Assembly: GCF_000698555.1 (NCBI RefSeq)
Contig: NZ_JFHE01000007.1
Location: 1-64,000 of the forward strand
Direction: 5' to 3'
Origin: Caballeronia grimmiae
Lineage (GTDB): Bacteria > Pseudomonadota > Gammaproteobacteria > Burkholderiales > Burkholderiaceae
Length of the DNA: 64,000 bases
Part shown: piece after piece, positions 55,827 through 64,000 of the stretch
Layout of the letters: each line of letters starts with the position of its first letter
Numbering within the stretch: the stretch's first letter is position 1
Made by a program: the position numbers and the translations under genes
Notes under the pieces: generated by a model
Databases searched by the model: none
Told to the model about the DNA's origin: nothing
What the model saw: only the letters and a program-made list of their open reading frames with translations

Positions 55827-56858
55827 ATGAAAGCCCTTGCAAAACTCGAACGCGCCCCCGGCCTTACGTTGACAGACGTACCGCGTCCGGAAGTCGGCCA
55901 CAACGACGTCCTCATCCGCATCCGCAAGACCGCGATCTGCGGCACTGACATTCATATCTGGAAGTGGGATGACTGGGCTCAGAAAACCATCCCGGTGCCG
56001 ATGCATGTCGGGCATGAGTATGTCGGTGAGATCGTCGAGATCGGGCAGGAAGTGCGCGGGTTCTCCATTGGCGATCGCGTGTCGGGCGAAGGTCACATCA
56101 CGTGCGGCTTTTGCCGCAACTGCCGCGCTGGAAGGCGACATCTCTGCCGCAATACGGTAGGAGTGGGTGTCAATCGCGAAGGAGCTTTCGCCGCATACCT
56201 CGTCATTCCCGCGTTCAACGCCTTCAAGATTCCACCCGACATTTCCGACGATCTTGCCGCGATCTTCGATCCCTTCGGCAATGCAACCCACACGGCGCTT
56301 TCGTTCAACCTCGTCGGTGAGGATGTGCTGATTACGGGAGCCGGTCCCATCGGCGTAATGGCGGCGGCTATCGCGCGGCATGTCGGCGCGCGCAACGTCG
56401 TCATCACCGATGTCAACGACTATCGACTCGACCTCGCGCACAAGATGGGCGCCACGCGCGCCGTCAACGTAACGCGCGAGGGCCTCCGCGACGTCATGCA
56501 CGAGCTTGGGATGACCGAGGGTTTCGACGTCGGCCTCGAAATGTCGGGCGTGCCGAGCGCGTTCACGTCGATGCTCGAAGCGATGAACCACGGCGGCAAA
56601 GTCGCACTGCTCGGCATTCCGCCCGCGCAGACCGCCATCGACTGGAATCAGGTCATATTCAAAGGGCTCGAGATCAAGGGAATTTACGGTCGCGAGATGT
56701 TCGAGACCTGGTACAAGATGGTCGCCATGTTGCAGAGCGGCCTGGACTTGTCGCCGATTCTGACGCACACCTTCCCAGTCGATGACTATCAGCGCGCGTT
56801 CGAAACGATGCTCTCCGGCAACAGCGGCAAGGTCGTTCTCGACTGGACTGGCGTTTAA
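55827..56858 (+). CDS. tdh: L-threonine 3-dehydrogenase
   Basis: A 343-aa zinc MDR enzyme that oxidises L-threonine to 2-amino-3-ketobutyrate with [28 protein letters not shown], structural zinc cysteines in [15 protein letters not shown], and the NAD loop [20 protein letters not shown] fit; E. coli Tdh is 341 aa. It follows kbl by 75 bp and forms the threonine-to-glycine route. Confidence 0.96.
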   Translation: MKALAKLERAPGLTLTDVPRPEVGHNDVLIRIRKTAICGTDIHIWKWDDWAQKTIPVPMHVGHEYVGEIVEIGQEVRGFSIGDRVSGEGHITCGFCRNCRAGRRHLCRNTVGVGVNREGAFAAYLVIPAFNAFKIPPDISDDLAAIFDPFGNATHTALSFNLVGEDVLITGAGPIGVMAAAIARHVGARNVVITDVNDYRLDLAHKMGATRAVNVTREGLRDVMHELGMTEGFDVGLEMSGVPSAFTSMLEAMNHGGKVALLGIPPAQTAIDWNQVIFKGLEIKGIYGREMFETWYKMVAMLQSGLDLSPILTHTFPVDDYQRAFETMLSGNSGKVVLDWTGV

Positions 56859-57002
56859 GCTTTAATCGGCGCGATGCTCCGCCCGACGTCGCACACGCCA
56901 TTGGGTTTGCGCAGCGCATGTCCCGGGCCGAAGATGTTCTCGGCCTGACGCGCGCAAGCGCGCCTGAAACCCATTGCGGCCACGCACGGCCACCGCTCGC
57001 CT

Positions 57003-57635
57003 TCACTCGCGCCCCTTCTCGAACTCCGCCTGAATCGCGACGTGCACATCATCCCCGACCGCCGGGTACCACGTCGTCAAACCGAACTGCGCCCGGCTGA
57101 AATGCCCATCGGCGGAAAAGCCCAACGTTTCCTGCTTGGTGAGCGGATTGACGGCGTGGCCGTTGAAAGTTACGTTCAACGTCACCGGATACGTTGCGCC
57201 GCGAATCGTCAGGTCGCCGGTAAGCGTGCCGCGATCCTCTCCGGTCCGCTGAAAACGCGCACTGGCGAACTCGATCTGCGGATAACGCGCGACGTCGAAC
57301 ATGTCCGGTCCCTTCAGCATGCGATCCAACAGCGGTACGTTCGTATTGACGCTCGACGCATCGATCGTCGCGCGCACGGTGCTGTCGTCCATGCCGCGAG
57401 CGCCCCAGTCGAGCTGTGCCGTCGCCTTGTCGAAGCGAATCACGAACCGCGAATAATGCAAATGGTCGACGTCGAAGCTGACGTTCCAATGATGCGGATC
57501 GAGCGCATACTCCCCCGCCGGCACGGTCGATTCGCTCGCGGACACCCGATGCGTGACGACCTGCAACGGCGTGCAGCCAGAAAGAACCAGCGCCAGCGAC
57601 GCCAGAATACTTAGCAAAGAGATAGTCGATTTCAT
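57003..57635 (-). CDS. YceI-family lipoprotein
   Basis: A 210-aa secreted protein with a lipoprotein signal (LASLALVLSGC, Cys near residue 21), followed by the YceI lipocalin-like domain (HHWNVSFDVDHLHYSRF, TGDLTIRGATYPVTLNVTF). YceI proteins bind polyisoprenoids and are often stress related. Start MKSTIS at 57635 gives a full signal peptide. Confidence 0.9.
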   Translation of the reverse strand: MKSTISLLSILASLALVLSGCTPLQVVTHRVSASESTVPAGEYALDPHHWNVSFDVDHLHYSRFVIRFDKATAQLDWGARGMDDSTVRATIDASSVNTNVPLLDRMLKGPDMFDVARYPQIEFASARFQRTGEDRGTLTGDLTIRGATYPVTLNVTFNGHAVNPLTKQETLGFSADGHFSRAQFGLTTWYPAVGDDVHVAIQAEFEKGRE

Positions 57636-57800
57636 CGCGCGATACCTGAAAGTCAGCCCACCGATGCGCTCAGTTTCGCCGACAAACGGACTGCACGCAG
57701 AAACGACCGTCACGCCATTTTCGCGAGCGCACACGAAGATGACGTGATCAGGTAGAGTTCGCCTCGAATTCATCTCAAAAAGGCGCCATAGCGTTGCGCG

Positions 57801-58346
57801 ATGGCGGAGAAACCCATGCGCTTCTGGCAGTCGCTTTCGCGTTCTCGACCGATCCGCCTCTGGCCCGCCGTGGCGGTGTCGCTCGCTTTCAGCGCGCTGT
57901 CGTGGGCGCCATCCGCCGACGCAGCCTTGTGCGACGATGGACTCTGGGTCGACGCGATGATCGGCTCGCATCACTTCCATCCCGACAAGCATTTCGAGCA
58001 GTTCAATCCCGGGATCGGCGCGGAATGCTGGATCGCTCCGCAATGGGCCGTGACGGCGGGCTACTTCCGGAACTCGCTTTCAAAGCCCTCGTTCTACGGC
58101 GGCGGCATATGGGCGCCCGAATTCCTGCATTGGGGATTTTTCCGGCTCGCCGCGATGGGCGGCCTCATCTCCGGGTACGACTATGGCCGCTGGGGCATCG
58201 GACACGATCACATGGTCGGACCCGTTGCCGCACCGCTGGTGATGCTCGCGTATAAGCGTGTAGGAGCCAACCTGATTCTGATTCCGCCTATTCCTTCGAG
58301 CGACCTGCCGTTCACAATCGGCTTCCAGGTCAAGGTGAGATTCTAA
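57801..58346 (+). CDS. Predicted exported protein, possibly outer-membrane beta-barrel
   Basis: 181 aa. A signal peptide seems to end near ALSWAPSADA. The mature part is rich in aromatic/Gly strands (WAVTAGYFRNSLSKPSFYG, GGLISGYDYGRWGIG, and a final GFQVKVRF ending in Phe), as in outer-membrane barrels. I do not recognise the family with certainty. The start could also be the ATG 15 bp downstream (MRFWQS). Confidence 0.65.
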   Translation: MAEKPMRFWQSLSRSRPIRLWPAVAVSLAFSALSWAPSADAALCDDGLWVDAMIGSHHFHPDKHFEQFNPGIGAECWIAPQWAVTAGYFRNSLSKPSFYGGGIWAPEFLHWGFFRLAAMGGLISGYDYGRWGIGHDHMVGPVAAPLVMLAYKRVGANLILIPPIPSSDLPFTIGFQVKVRF

Positions 58347-58382
58347 AATCTTCAATCGATCAGGAAGCCGAACTATTGAAAC

Positions 58383-59312
58383 CTACTGCGGCACCCGCGC
58401 ACGCAACAATTCGATAAACCGCTCCGCCATCGGCGACAGCACGCCGCTTCGACGCGTCACCACGCCGAAGGTCTGAGAAGGCGATCGCATGCTCACAGGA
58501 AGAATGCGCAGCATCTTGTGCTGCGCGAACATCTCGGCAATATCAGTTGGTAGTACTGATACAAGATCCTTGCTCTGGTTGAGCAGCGCAACGGTAACGA
58601 ACGTGGAAGCCGTCGAGATGGTGTTCGGCGGCATGCTCATGCCCGCAAGGTCCATCTCCCGCTCCAGCAATTCACGCAACGGCATCTGGCTCGGGTAAGT
58701 TACCCATCGGCAATGGGCAAGATCATGCATCTCGATCGGGCCTTTCGATCTGGCCGAATGCCGATATCCCACGACCACCGAAAGCGGTTCATCCGCCAGC
58801 TTGACGTATCGATACTTCGAAGGCTGCGCACTCACCGCCGATCTGCCGATGATCAGATCGAGATGGCCGTCATCGAGTTGCAGCAACATGCGCGCGCTCG
58901 TGTCTTCGACGATTTCGATCGATACGTTCGGCAGTTCCGCATGCAGCGCTTCGAGCGCAGGCACGACGACTGCCGGTATTGCGCCCATGATCGCGCCGAT
59001 CGCGAGCCGGCCGCCGCGTCCTGACTGAATCTCGTTGATGTCCTGGCAAAGCAGTGTGAGATCGGTCGTCAGCAGACGCGCGTATTGAATCACGCGCCGG
59101 CCGTATTGATTCGGGATCATGCCGCTTGCCGATCGCTCGAAAAGCTCGGCATCGAACATCGTCTCGAGCTCGTGCAGCGCCTTGCTCGCCGCCGATTGCG
59201 TGACCGCCATGACAGCCGCCGCCTTGTGCAGCGACTTGTGCTCATCGAGCGCAATCAGCAATTGCAACTGCTTCATTCTGAGCCTCGACAGCAGCGTCTG
59301 GACGGTGTTCAT
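58383..59312 (-). CDS. LysR-family transcriptional regulator
   Basis: A 309-aa LTTR with N-terminal HTH (LHKAAAVMAVTQSAASKAL) and a C-terminal periplasmic-binding-protein-like effector domain. It is divergent from the UxaA-family gene with 116 bp between, so it probably controls the sugar-acid operon that follows. The effector is unknown. Confidence 0.92.
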   Translation of the reverse strand: MNTVQTLLSRLRMKQLQLLIALDEHKSLHKAAAVMAVTQSAASKALHELETMFDAELFERSASGMIPNQYGRRVIQYARLLTTDLTLLCQDINEIQSGRGGRLAIGAIMGAIPAVVVPALEALHAELPNVSIEIVEDTSARMLLQLDDGHLDLIIGRSAVSAQPSKYRYVKLADEPLSVVVGYRHSARSKGPIEMHDLAHCRWVTYPSQMPLRELLEREMDLAGMSMPPNTISTASTFVTVALLNQSKDLVSVLPTDIAEMFAQHKMLRILPVSMRSPSQTFGVVTRRSGVLSPMAERFIELLRARVPQ

Positions 59313-59428
59313 CAGCGAGTAGAAAAAGTTATCGGGGGATGGAAACAATTCAATATACAGGCTGCAGACTGCAAACGTATAGTCAGCTTCGGAGACAACA
59401 AACGATCGGCCCGAACACGGGTGACAAT

Positions 59429-61012
59429 ATGCAGAACGCAAGCCAAATCGAAGCCGGCCGGCTCGACGAACCGGCCGCAGCGCGGCCGCGACCCCTGGTG
59501 ATTCGCCTTCATCGCGACGACGACGTCGTCATCGCACGCGAGCAGCTTGTCGGCGGCACGGCATTGCCCGACGAGGGCGTCACGGTATCCGGACTCATTC
59601 CCCCTGGTCACAAAGTCGCGACGCGCGCCATCGAACAAGGACAGACGGTGCGGCGCTATGGCCAGATCATCGGCTTCGCGAGCAAGCCAATCGCGCCGGG
59701 CGAACATGTTCACGTTCATAACATCGCGATGGGCGAGTTCGATCGCGATTACGCGTACTGCGAAAGCTCACGCCCCACGCAATACGCGGACACGCCCGCC
59801 ACGTTCGACGGCATCGTGCGCGACGATGGCCGTGTCGCCACGCGAAATTACATCGGTATCCTAACGTCGGTGAATTGCTCGGCGACGGTCGCTCGCGCCA
59901 TTGCCGACCACTTTCGCCGCGACACGAATCCCGCGAGCCTCGAGGCGTATCCGAACGTCGATGGCGTCGTCGCCTTGACGCACGGTGTCGGCTGCGCGGT
60001 CGATCCCGAAGGCGAAGGACTCGCGCTGTTGCAGCGCACGCTCGGCGGCTATGCGGTGCATCCGAATTTCGCGGGTGTGCTGGTCATCGGCCTCGGCTGC
60101 GAGACGAACCAGATTGCTCGCATGATGGAGACGCAAGGTCTCACCGAAGCATCGTTTCTGAAGACCTTCAACATTCAGGAGACGGGCGGCACGGCGAAGA
60201 CCGTCGCGCATGGCATCGAACTGGTGAAGGGCATGCTCGCGGCGGCGAACCGCGTCAAGCGTGAGCCGGTGCCGGCATCGCACTTGATCGTCGGCTTGCA
60301 ATGCGGCGGGTCCGATGGCTACTCCGGTATCTCGGCCAATCCCGCGCTGGGCGCAGCCGTCGATCTGCTCGTGAAGCACGGCGGCACCGCGATTCTCTCC
60401 GAAACGCCTGAAATTTACGGTGCGGAACACCTGCTCACGCGACGCGCGGTGAACCGCGAAGTCGGCGAAAAGCTCGTCGCGCGCATCCACTGGTGGGAAG
60501 ACTATTGCGAGCGCAGCCGCGCTGCGATGAACAACAATCCGTCGGCGGGCAACAAGGCGGGCGGCTTGACGACCGTGCTGGAGAAATCGCTCGGCGGCAT
60601 CGCGAAAGCGGGCAACAGCGATCTCGTCGAAGTCTATGAATACGCACAACCGGTGACGGCGAAGGGCCTCGTCTTCATGGACACGCCCGGCTACGACCCG
60701 ATCTCCGCGACAGGACAGGTCGCGGGCGGCGCCAATCTCATCTGCTTCACGACAGGGCGCGGATCGGCATACGGCTGCGCGCCGACGCCGTCGCTCAAGA
60801 TCGCCACCAACGACGCATTGTGGAATCGCCAGCAGGAAGACATGGACCTGAACTGCGGTCCGATTCTGAGCGGCCAGCGGTCCATCGAAGAAATGGGCGC
60901 GGAGTTATTCCAGTTGATGCTCGACACCGCATCGGGCAAGCGCAGCCGCAGCGAAATTCACGGCTACGGGCAGAACGAGTTCGTGCCCTGGCAGATCGGC
61001 GCGATCACCTGA
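59429..61012 (+). CDS. UxaA/GarD-family sugar-acid dehydratase (altronate/galactarate dehydratase-like)
   Basis: A 527-aa fusion of an N-terminal SAF-like domain (about 20-100) and a C-terminal UxaA domain. GIVRDDGRVATRNYIGI, the NCSATVARAI Cys region, and GLGCETNQI are typical. The family dehydrates hexaric or aldonic acids (galactarate, altronate). With the downstream DHDPS-family gene, the product would be a keto-deoxy sugar acid. Exact substrate unknown. Confidence 0.88.
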   Translation: MQNASQIEAGRLDEPAAARPRPLVIRLHRDDDVVIAREQLVGGTALPDEGVTVSGLIPPGHKVATRAIEQGQTVRRYGQIIGFASKPIAPGEHVHVHNIAMGEFDRDYAYCESSRPTQYADTPATFDGIVRDDGRVATRNYIGILTSVNCSATVARAIADHFRRDTNPASLEAYPNVDGVVALTHGVGCAVDPEGEGLALLQRTLGGYAVHPNFAGVLVIGLGCETNQIARMMETQGLTEASFLKTFNIQETGGTAKTVAHGIELVKGMLAAANRVKREPVPASHLIVGLQCGGSDGYSGISANPALGAAVDLLVKHGGTAILSETPEIYGAEHLLTRRAVNREVGEKLVARIHWWEDYCERSRAAMNNNPSAGNKAGGLTTVLEKSLGGIAKAGNSDLVEVYEYAQPVTAKGLVFMDTPGYDPISATGQVAGGANLICFTTGRGSAYGCAPTPSLKIATNDALWNRQQEDMDLNCGPILSGQRSIEEMGAELFQLMLDTASGKRSRSEIHGYGQNEFVPWQIGAIT

Positions 61013-61067
61013 ACGCGATTCAGGCGTCGAAGCCGTTTCACACTCTCAACCATTGCGACCAATCACC

Positions 61068-61991
61068 ATGTCAAATACCGGACCCTATCGCGGCGTATTT
61101 CCTGTCGTGCCGACCATCTTCGATGAAGACGGCAAGCTCGACCTCGAAGGACAGAAACGCTGCGTCGACTTCATGATCGATGCCGGCTCCAACGGCCTCT
61201 GCATCCTCGCCAATTTCTCCGAGCAGTTCGCGTTGTCCGATGAAGAACGCGATACGCTCATGCACGCCGTGCTCGAACATGTCGCGGGCCGCGTGCCCGT
61301 GATCGTCACGACGACGCATTTCAGTTCGGAAGTCTGTGCGCGCCGCAGCGCCGCCGCAGAAGCCGCCGGCGCCGCGATGGTGATGATCATGCCGCCGTAT
61401 CACGGCGCGACCATCCGCGTGACGGAGAAGGGCATCTACGAGTTCTACGGCAAGGTGTCGGACGCGATCGGCGTTCCCATCATGATCCAGGACGCGCCCG
61501 TTGCCGGCACGCCGCTGTCCGCCCCGTTCCTCGCCCGCATGGCGCGGGAGATCGAGAACGTCGCGTACTTCAAGATCGAGACGGCGCAGGCCGCATCGAA
61601 GCTGCGCGAGCTGATCGAACTGGGCGGCGAGAGCATCGTCGGTCCGTGGGATGGGGAAGAGGCCATCACGCTGTATCCCGATCTCGAAGCAGGTGCGACC
61701 GGCTCGATGACGGGCGGCGGCTATCCCGACGGCATCCGCAAGATCGTCGATGCCTACGTGAGCGGTGACAAGGAAAGCGCGGCGTCGCTCTATCAGCAAT
61801 GGCTTCCGCTCATCAACTACGAGAATCGCCAGTGCGGGCTGGCCGCTTGCAAGATCCTGATGAAGGAAGGCGGCGTCATCGGATCGGATGCAGTGCGTCA
61901 CCCGTTCGCGCCCGTCCATCCGAAGACGCGTGAAGGCTTGCTCGAAGTCGCACGCCGGCTCGATCCGCTCGTGTTGCGCTGGGGCCGATAA
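61068..61991 (+). CDS. DHDPS-family keto-deoxy sugar-acid dehydratase
   Basis: A 307-aa TIM-barrel class I aldolase-family protein. The Schiff-base lysine is in VAYFKIETAQA (about residue 171). The sequence resembles, from memory, L-2-keto-3-deoxyarabonate dehydratase of Azospirillum (GAAMVMIMPPYHGA, LINYENRQ), which yields alpha-ketoglutarate semialdehyde. 5-keto-4-deoxyglucarate dehydratase is the main alternative, and would better fit a galactarate pathway. Confidence 0.85.
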   Translation: MSNTGPYRGVFPVVPTIFDEDGKLDLEGQKRCVDFMIDAGSNGLCILANFSEQFALSDEERDTLMHAVLEHVAGRVPVIVTTTHFSSEVCARRSAAAEAAGAAMVMIMPPYHGATIRVTEKGIYEFYGKVSDAIGVPIMIQDAPVAGTPLSAPFLARMAREIENVAYFKIETAQAASKLRELIELGGESIVGPWDGEEAITLYPDLEAGATGSMTGGGYPDGIRKIVDAYVSGDKESAASLYQQWLPLINYENRQCGLAACKILMKEGGVIGSDAVRHPFAPVHPKTREGLLEVARRLDPLVLRWGR

Positions 61992-62056
61992 GCGCCTCGC
62001 ACCGCGGATCGACTGTATCCGCGTATTTCATATAAAAGCATTTAGGAGACCGGACC

Positions 62057-63352
62057 ATGAGTGTGTCCAGCGTGCAATCCGTACGAATGACCAACGTCCG
62101 ATGGAAGATCTTTCTTCTGTTGCTGGCGCTGGTATCGATCAACTACATCGACCGGGCCGCGCTGTCCGTTGCAATGCCCGCGATCGCGCAGGAATTTGAT
62201 CTGTCGCCGGAGCGTCAGGGCCTGATCCTGAGCTCGTTTTTCTGGACGTATCTGTTCATGCAGGTGCCGTCGGGCATGCTGGCCGACAAGCTGAAGCCGC
62301 GCGCGCTCATCGCGGCGGCAACGGTCGGTTGGGGCTTCTTTCAGGCGCTCGGCGCGTTCAGCTCGGGCTGGGTGCTGCTGTTGCTGACGCGTCTCGGACT
62401 CGGCGTTACCGAAGCGCCGATCTATCCGGGCGGCGGCAAGCTCAACGCATTGTGGCTCACGAAGAACGAAAAGACGCGGGGTGCCGCGCTGCTCGATGGC
62501 GGCAGCGCGCTCGGCTCGGGCGTCGGTGCGATCGTGGTAGCGACGCTGATGGCGGTGCTCGGTTCGTGGCGCGCGGCGTTCGTCGTGGCGGGCGTCGGCA
62601 CGATTCTGTGCGGCATCTGGGCGTGGTGGTACATCCGTAACACGCCGCGCGAGCATCCGTCGATCAACGAGGAAGAGATCGCGTATATCGAGCGCGCTCA
62701 CGCTGAAGAAGACGCGGCCGAGCCGACCGTTGCGCCGGGCGGCTCGCTGTTCCGCTTCTTCGCGTTCCGCTCGGTGTGGGGCATGTGCCTGAGCCACACC
62801 TGCACGAACCTGATCTTCTTCGGTCTGATGACCTGGCTGCCGACATATCTGTTCAAGGTGCACGGTTTCGACCTGAAGTCGCTGGGCGGCGCGACGTTCC
62901 TGATCTTCTTCTGCGGTTTCGTCGGCGAAGTGATCGGCGGCAATCTTGCCGACAAGTGGAAGTCGGCGGGCGCGAGTGCGAATCGCGTGTATCGCACGAT
63001 GATGATCATCGGTGCAGTCGCGGTCGGCCTTTCAATGCTGGGCGTGGCTTATGTCCGCGCACCGGTCATGGTCGTCGGCCTGCTGTGCGTGGCACTGTTC
63101 TTCCTGCGCTGGTGCGGCGGCTGCAACTGGGCGACGCCCGCGATGCTCGCTACCCGCGCACGGACCGGCACGCTCAACGGCATCATGAACTTCGTCGGCA
63201 ATATCGCAGGCATCTTCGTGCCGATCTTCATCGGTTACATCGTGCAGACGACGGGCTCGTATTTCCTCGCGCTGATGTTCTTCGTTGCCGTGGCGGCTTT
63301 CCAGTCGCTGTGCGTCCTCTGCATCGACTATCAACGCAAGCTGCCGGTTTGA
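62057..63352 (+). CDS. MFS transporter, anion/sugar-acid symporter type
   Basis: A 431-aa, 12-helix permease of the ACS (phthalate/D-galactonate) group. NYIDRAALSVAMPAIA in helix 1 and the loop motif GMLADKLKPR are characteristic. It probably imports the sugar acid degraded by the neighbours. Confidence 0.92.
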   Translation: MSVSSVQSVRMTNVRWKIFLLLLALVSINYIDRAALSVAMPAIAQEFDLSPERQGLILSSFFWTYLFMQVPSGMLADKLKPRALIAAATVGWGFFQALGAFSSGWVLLLLTRLGLGVTEAPIYPGGGKLNALWLTKNEKTRGAALLDGGSALGSGVGAIVVATLMAVLGSWRAAFVVAGVGTILCGIWAWWYIRNTPREHPSINEEEIAYIERAHAEEDAAEPTVAPGGSLFRFFAFRSVWGMCLSHTCTNLIFFGLMTWLPTYLFKVHGFDLKSLGGATFLIFFCGFVGEVIGGNLADKWKSAGASANRVYRTMMIIGAVAVGLSMLGVAYVRAPVMVVGLLCVALFFLRWCGGCNWATPAMLATRARTGTLNGIMNFVGNIAGIFVPIFIGYIVQTTGSYFLALMFFVAVAAFQSLCVLCIDYQRKLPV

Positions 63353-63362
63353 ACGGGCATGT

Positions 63363-63398
63363 GACCGGTGCGAAACGTTGAGATGTTCCGCACCGGTC
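63363..63398. other. Inverted repeat between MFS and hydroxy-acid dehydrogenase genes
   Basis: Arms GACCGGTGCG and CGCACCGGTC with a 16-nt loop and no T-run. It could reduce read-through or be an operator. Confidence 0.4.
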
Positions 63399-63413
63399 GA
63401 CAGGAGAAGTGAA

Positions 63414-64000
63414 GTGCAACGTCGTCTTTATACGGGTAATGATCCGCGCCGTGCTCACAGCATCGAAGAGTTGCGCGGGATGGCGCAGCGGCGCGTGCCC
63501 AACTTCTGTTTTGAATACGTCGAAGGCGGATCGGAGGACGAGTCCACGTTGCGCCGCAATCGCGATGTCTTCGCGGGAATCGCTTTCCGGCCGCGCTCGC
63601 TGGTCGATGTATCGAAGCGCGATATCGGCATTCATCTGTTCGGACGCCGAAGCAATGCGCCGTTCATGATCGGGCCGACGGGCTTCAGCGGATTGCTTTC
63701 GCACGAAGGCGATATCGCGCTGGCAAGCGCCGCTGCCGCTGCAGGAATCCCGTACATTCTGAGCAATGCGTCGACGGTGGCGCTCGAACGCGTCGTCGAG
63801 CGCGCCGGCGGGCGCGTGTGGATGCAGGTCTACATGTATCGCACGCGGGATTTCGTCGCGAAACTGGCCGAACGCGCGAAGAATGCCAATGTGGAAGCGC
63901 TCGTCGTGACTACCGACAGCGCGATCTACGGCAAGCGCGAGTGGGACTTGCGCAACTACGCGAGGCCGCTGAAGCTCGATCTGCGCAACACTCTGGACGT
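63414..64000 (+). CDS. FMN-dependent alpha-hydroxy-acid dehydrogenase (L-lactate dehydrogenase/mandelate dehydrogenase type), partial
   Basis: About 195 N-terminal residues; the gene leaves the window at the right edge. GTG start with AGGAGA 6 nt upstream. FEYVEGGSEDESTLRRN, the FRPRSLVDVS strand, PFMIGPTGFSGLLSHEGD and WMQVYMYRTRDFV are diagnostic of LldD/MdlB-type enzymes. It may oxidise L-lactate or a hydroxy acid from the same pathway. Confidence 0.92.
   Translation, partial: MQRRLYTGNDPRRAHSIEELRGMAQRRVPNFCFEYVEGGSEDESTLRRNRDVFAGIAFRPRSLVDVSKRDIGIHLFGRRSNAPFMIGPTGFSGLLSHEGDIALASAAAAAGIPYILSNASTVALERVVERAGGRVWMQVYMYRTRDFVAKLAERAKNANVEALVVTTDSAIYGKREWDLRNYARPLKLDLRNTLD

Overview
The window is high-GC DNA from a beta-proteobacterium of the Burkholderia sensu lato group (Burkholderia/Paraburkholderia/Caballeronia type; the genus cannot be settled from sequence alone). 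Gene content, three paralogous GlxA/GbdR-type regulators, and a ParAB-Rep-iteron region with TATGCGCATA-core parS sites suggest the origin region of a secondary replicon, most likely chromosome 2. No tRNA or rRNA gene was recognised.

Region 1 (1-30.6 kb) is a choline / glycine betaine / sarcosine / one-carbon cluster. It holds an M19-type dipeptidase homologue (partial), glyA, a GbdR-like regulator, glutathione-independent formaldehyde dehydrogenase fdhA, heterotetrameric sarcosine oxidase soxBDAG with a folB-like gene, sdaA, a small membrane protein, two further GlxA-family regulators, a class II aldolase, choline ABC transporter genes choV-choW and a flavin reductase. Together they take up choline-type compounds, oxidise sarcosine to glycine plus methylene-THF or formaldehyde, detoxify formaldehyde, and convert glycine through serine to pyruvate. 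Between the sox-folB genes and fdhA sits a complete-looking type I-E CRISPR-Cas island (5.08-16.83 kb). The cas operon (cas3-cse1-cse2-cas7e-cas5e-cas6e-cas1-cas2, minus strand) has one array at each end, both read outward: array 1 (11 repeats) beyond cas2 and array 2 (32 repeats) beyond cas3. cas1 carries an apparent 2-nt deletion frameshift that separates it from its catalytic His/Asp residues.

Region 2 (30.8-43.8 kb) is ordinary chromosomal gene content: a 50-aa DUF3563-type protein, a MgtC-family protein, an AGE-family epimerase, a chemotaxis receptor, a PaaI thioesterase, an L-fucose-type oxidative pathway (FAH hydrolase, SDR, amidohydrolase, aldo/keto reductase and IclR regulator), a small unknown protein, and a Pat-like GNAT protein.

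Region 3 (43.9-55.8 kb) is the replication/partition region: parS sites, parA-parB, a RepB-type initiator, about 19 degenerate 19-bp iterons with an AT-rich flank, a KfrA-like coiled-coil protein with an added C-terminal CxxC/CxxC motif, and a Xer-like protein that has lost nearly all catalytic residues and carries two further iterons in its 3' end. Nearby lie a DUF2252 protein, a small gene behind a near-perfect LexA box, a CsbD protein, and a cupin regulator divergent from kbl-tdh (threonine degradation) with a tandem 20-bp operator.

Region 4 (57-64 kb) contains a YceI lipoprotein, a predicted exported protein, and a LysR-controlled sugar-acid operon: a UxaA-family dehydratase, a DHDPS-family keto-deoxy-sugar-acid dehydratase, an MFS transporter and an FMN-dependent alpha-hydroxy-acid dehydrogenase running off the window.
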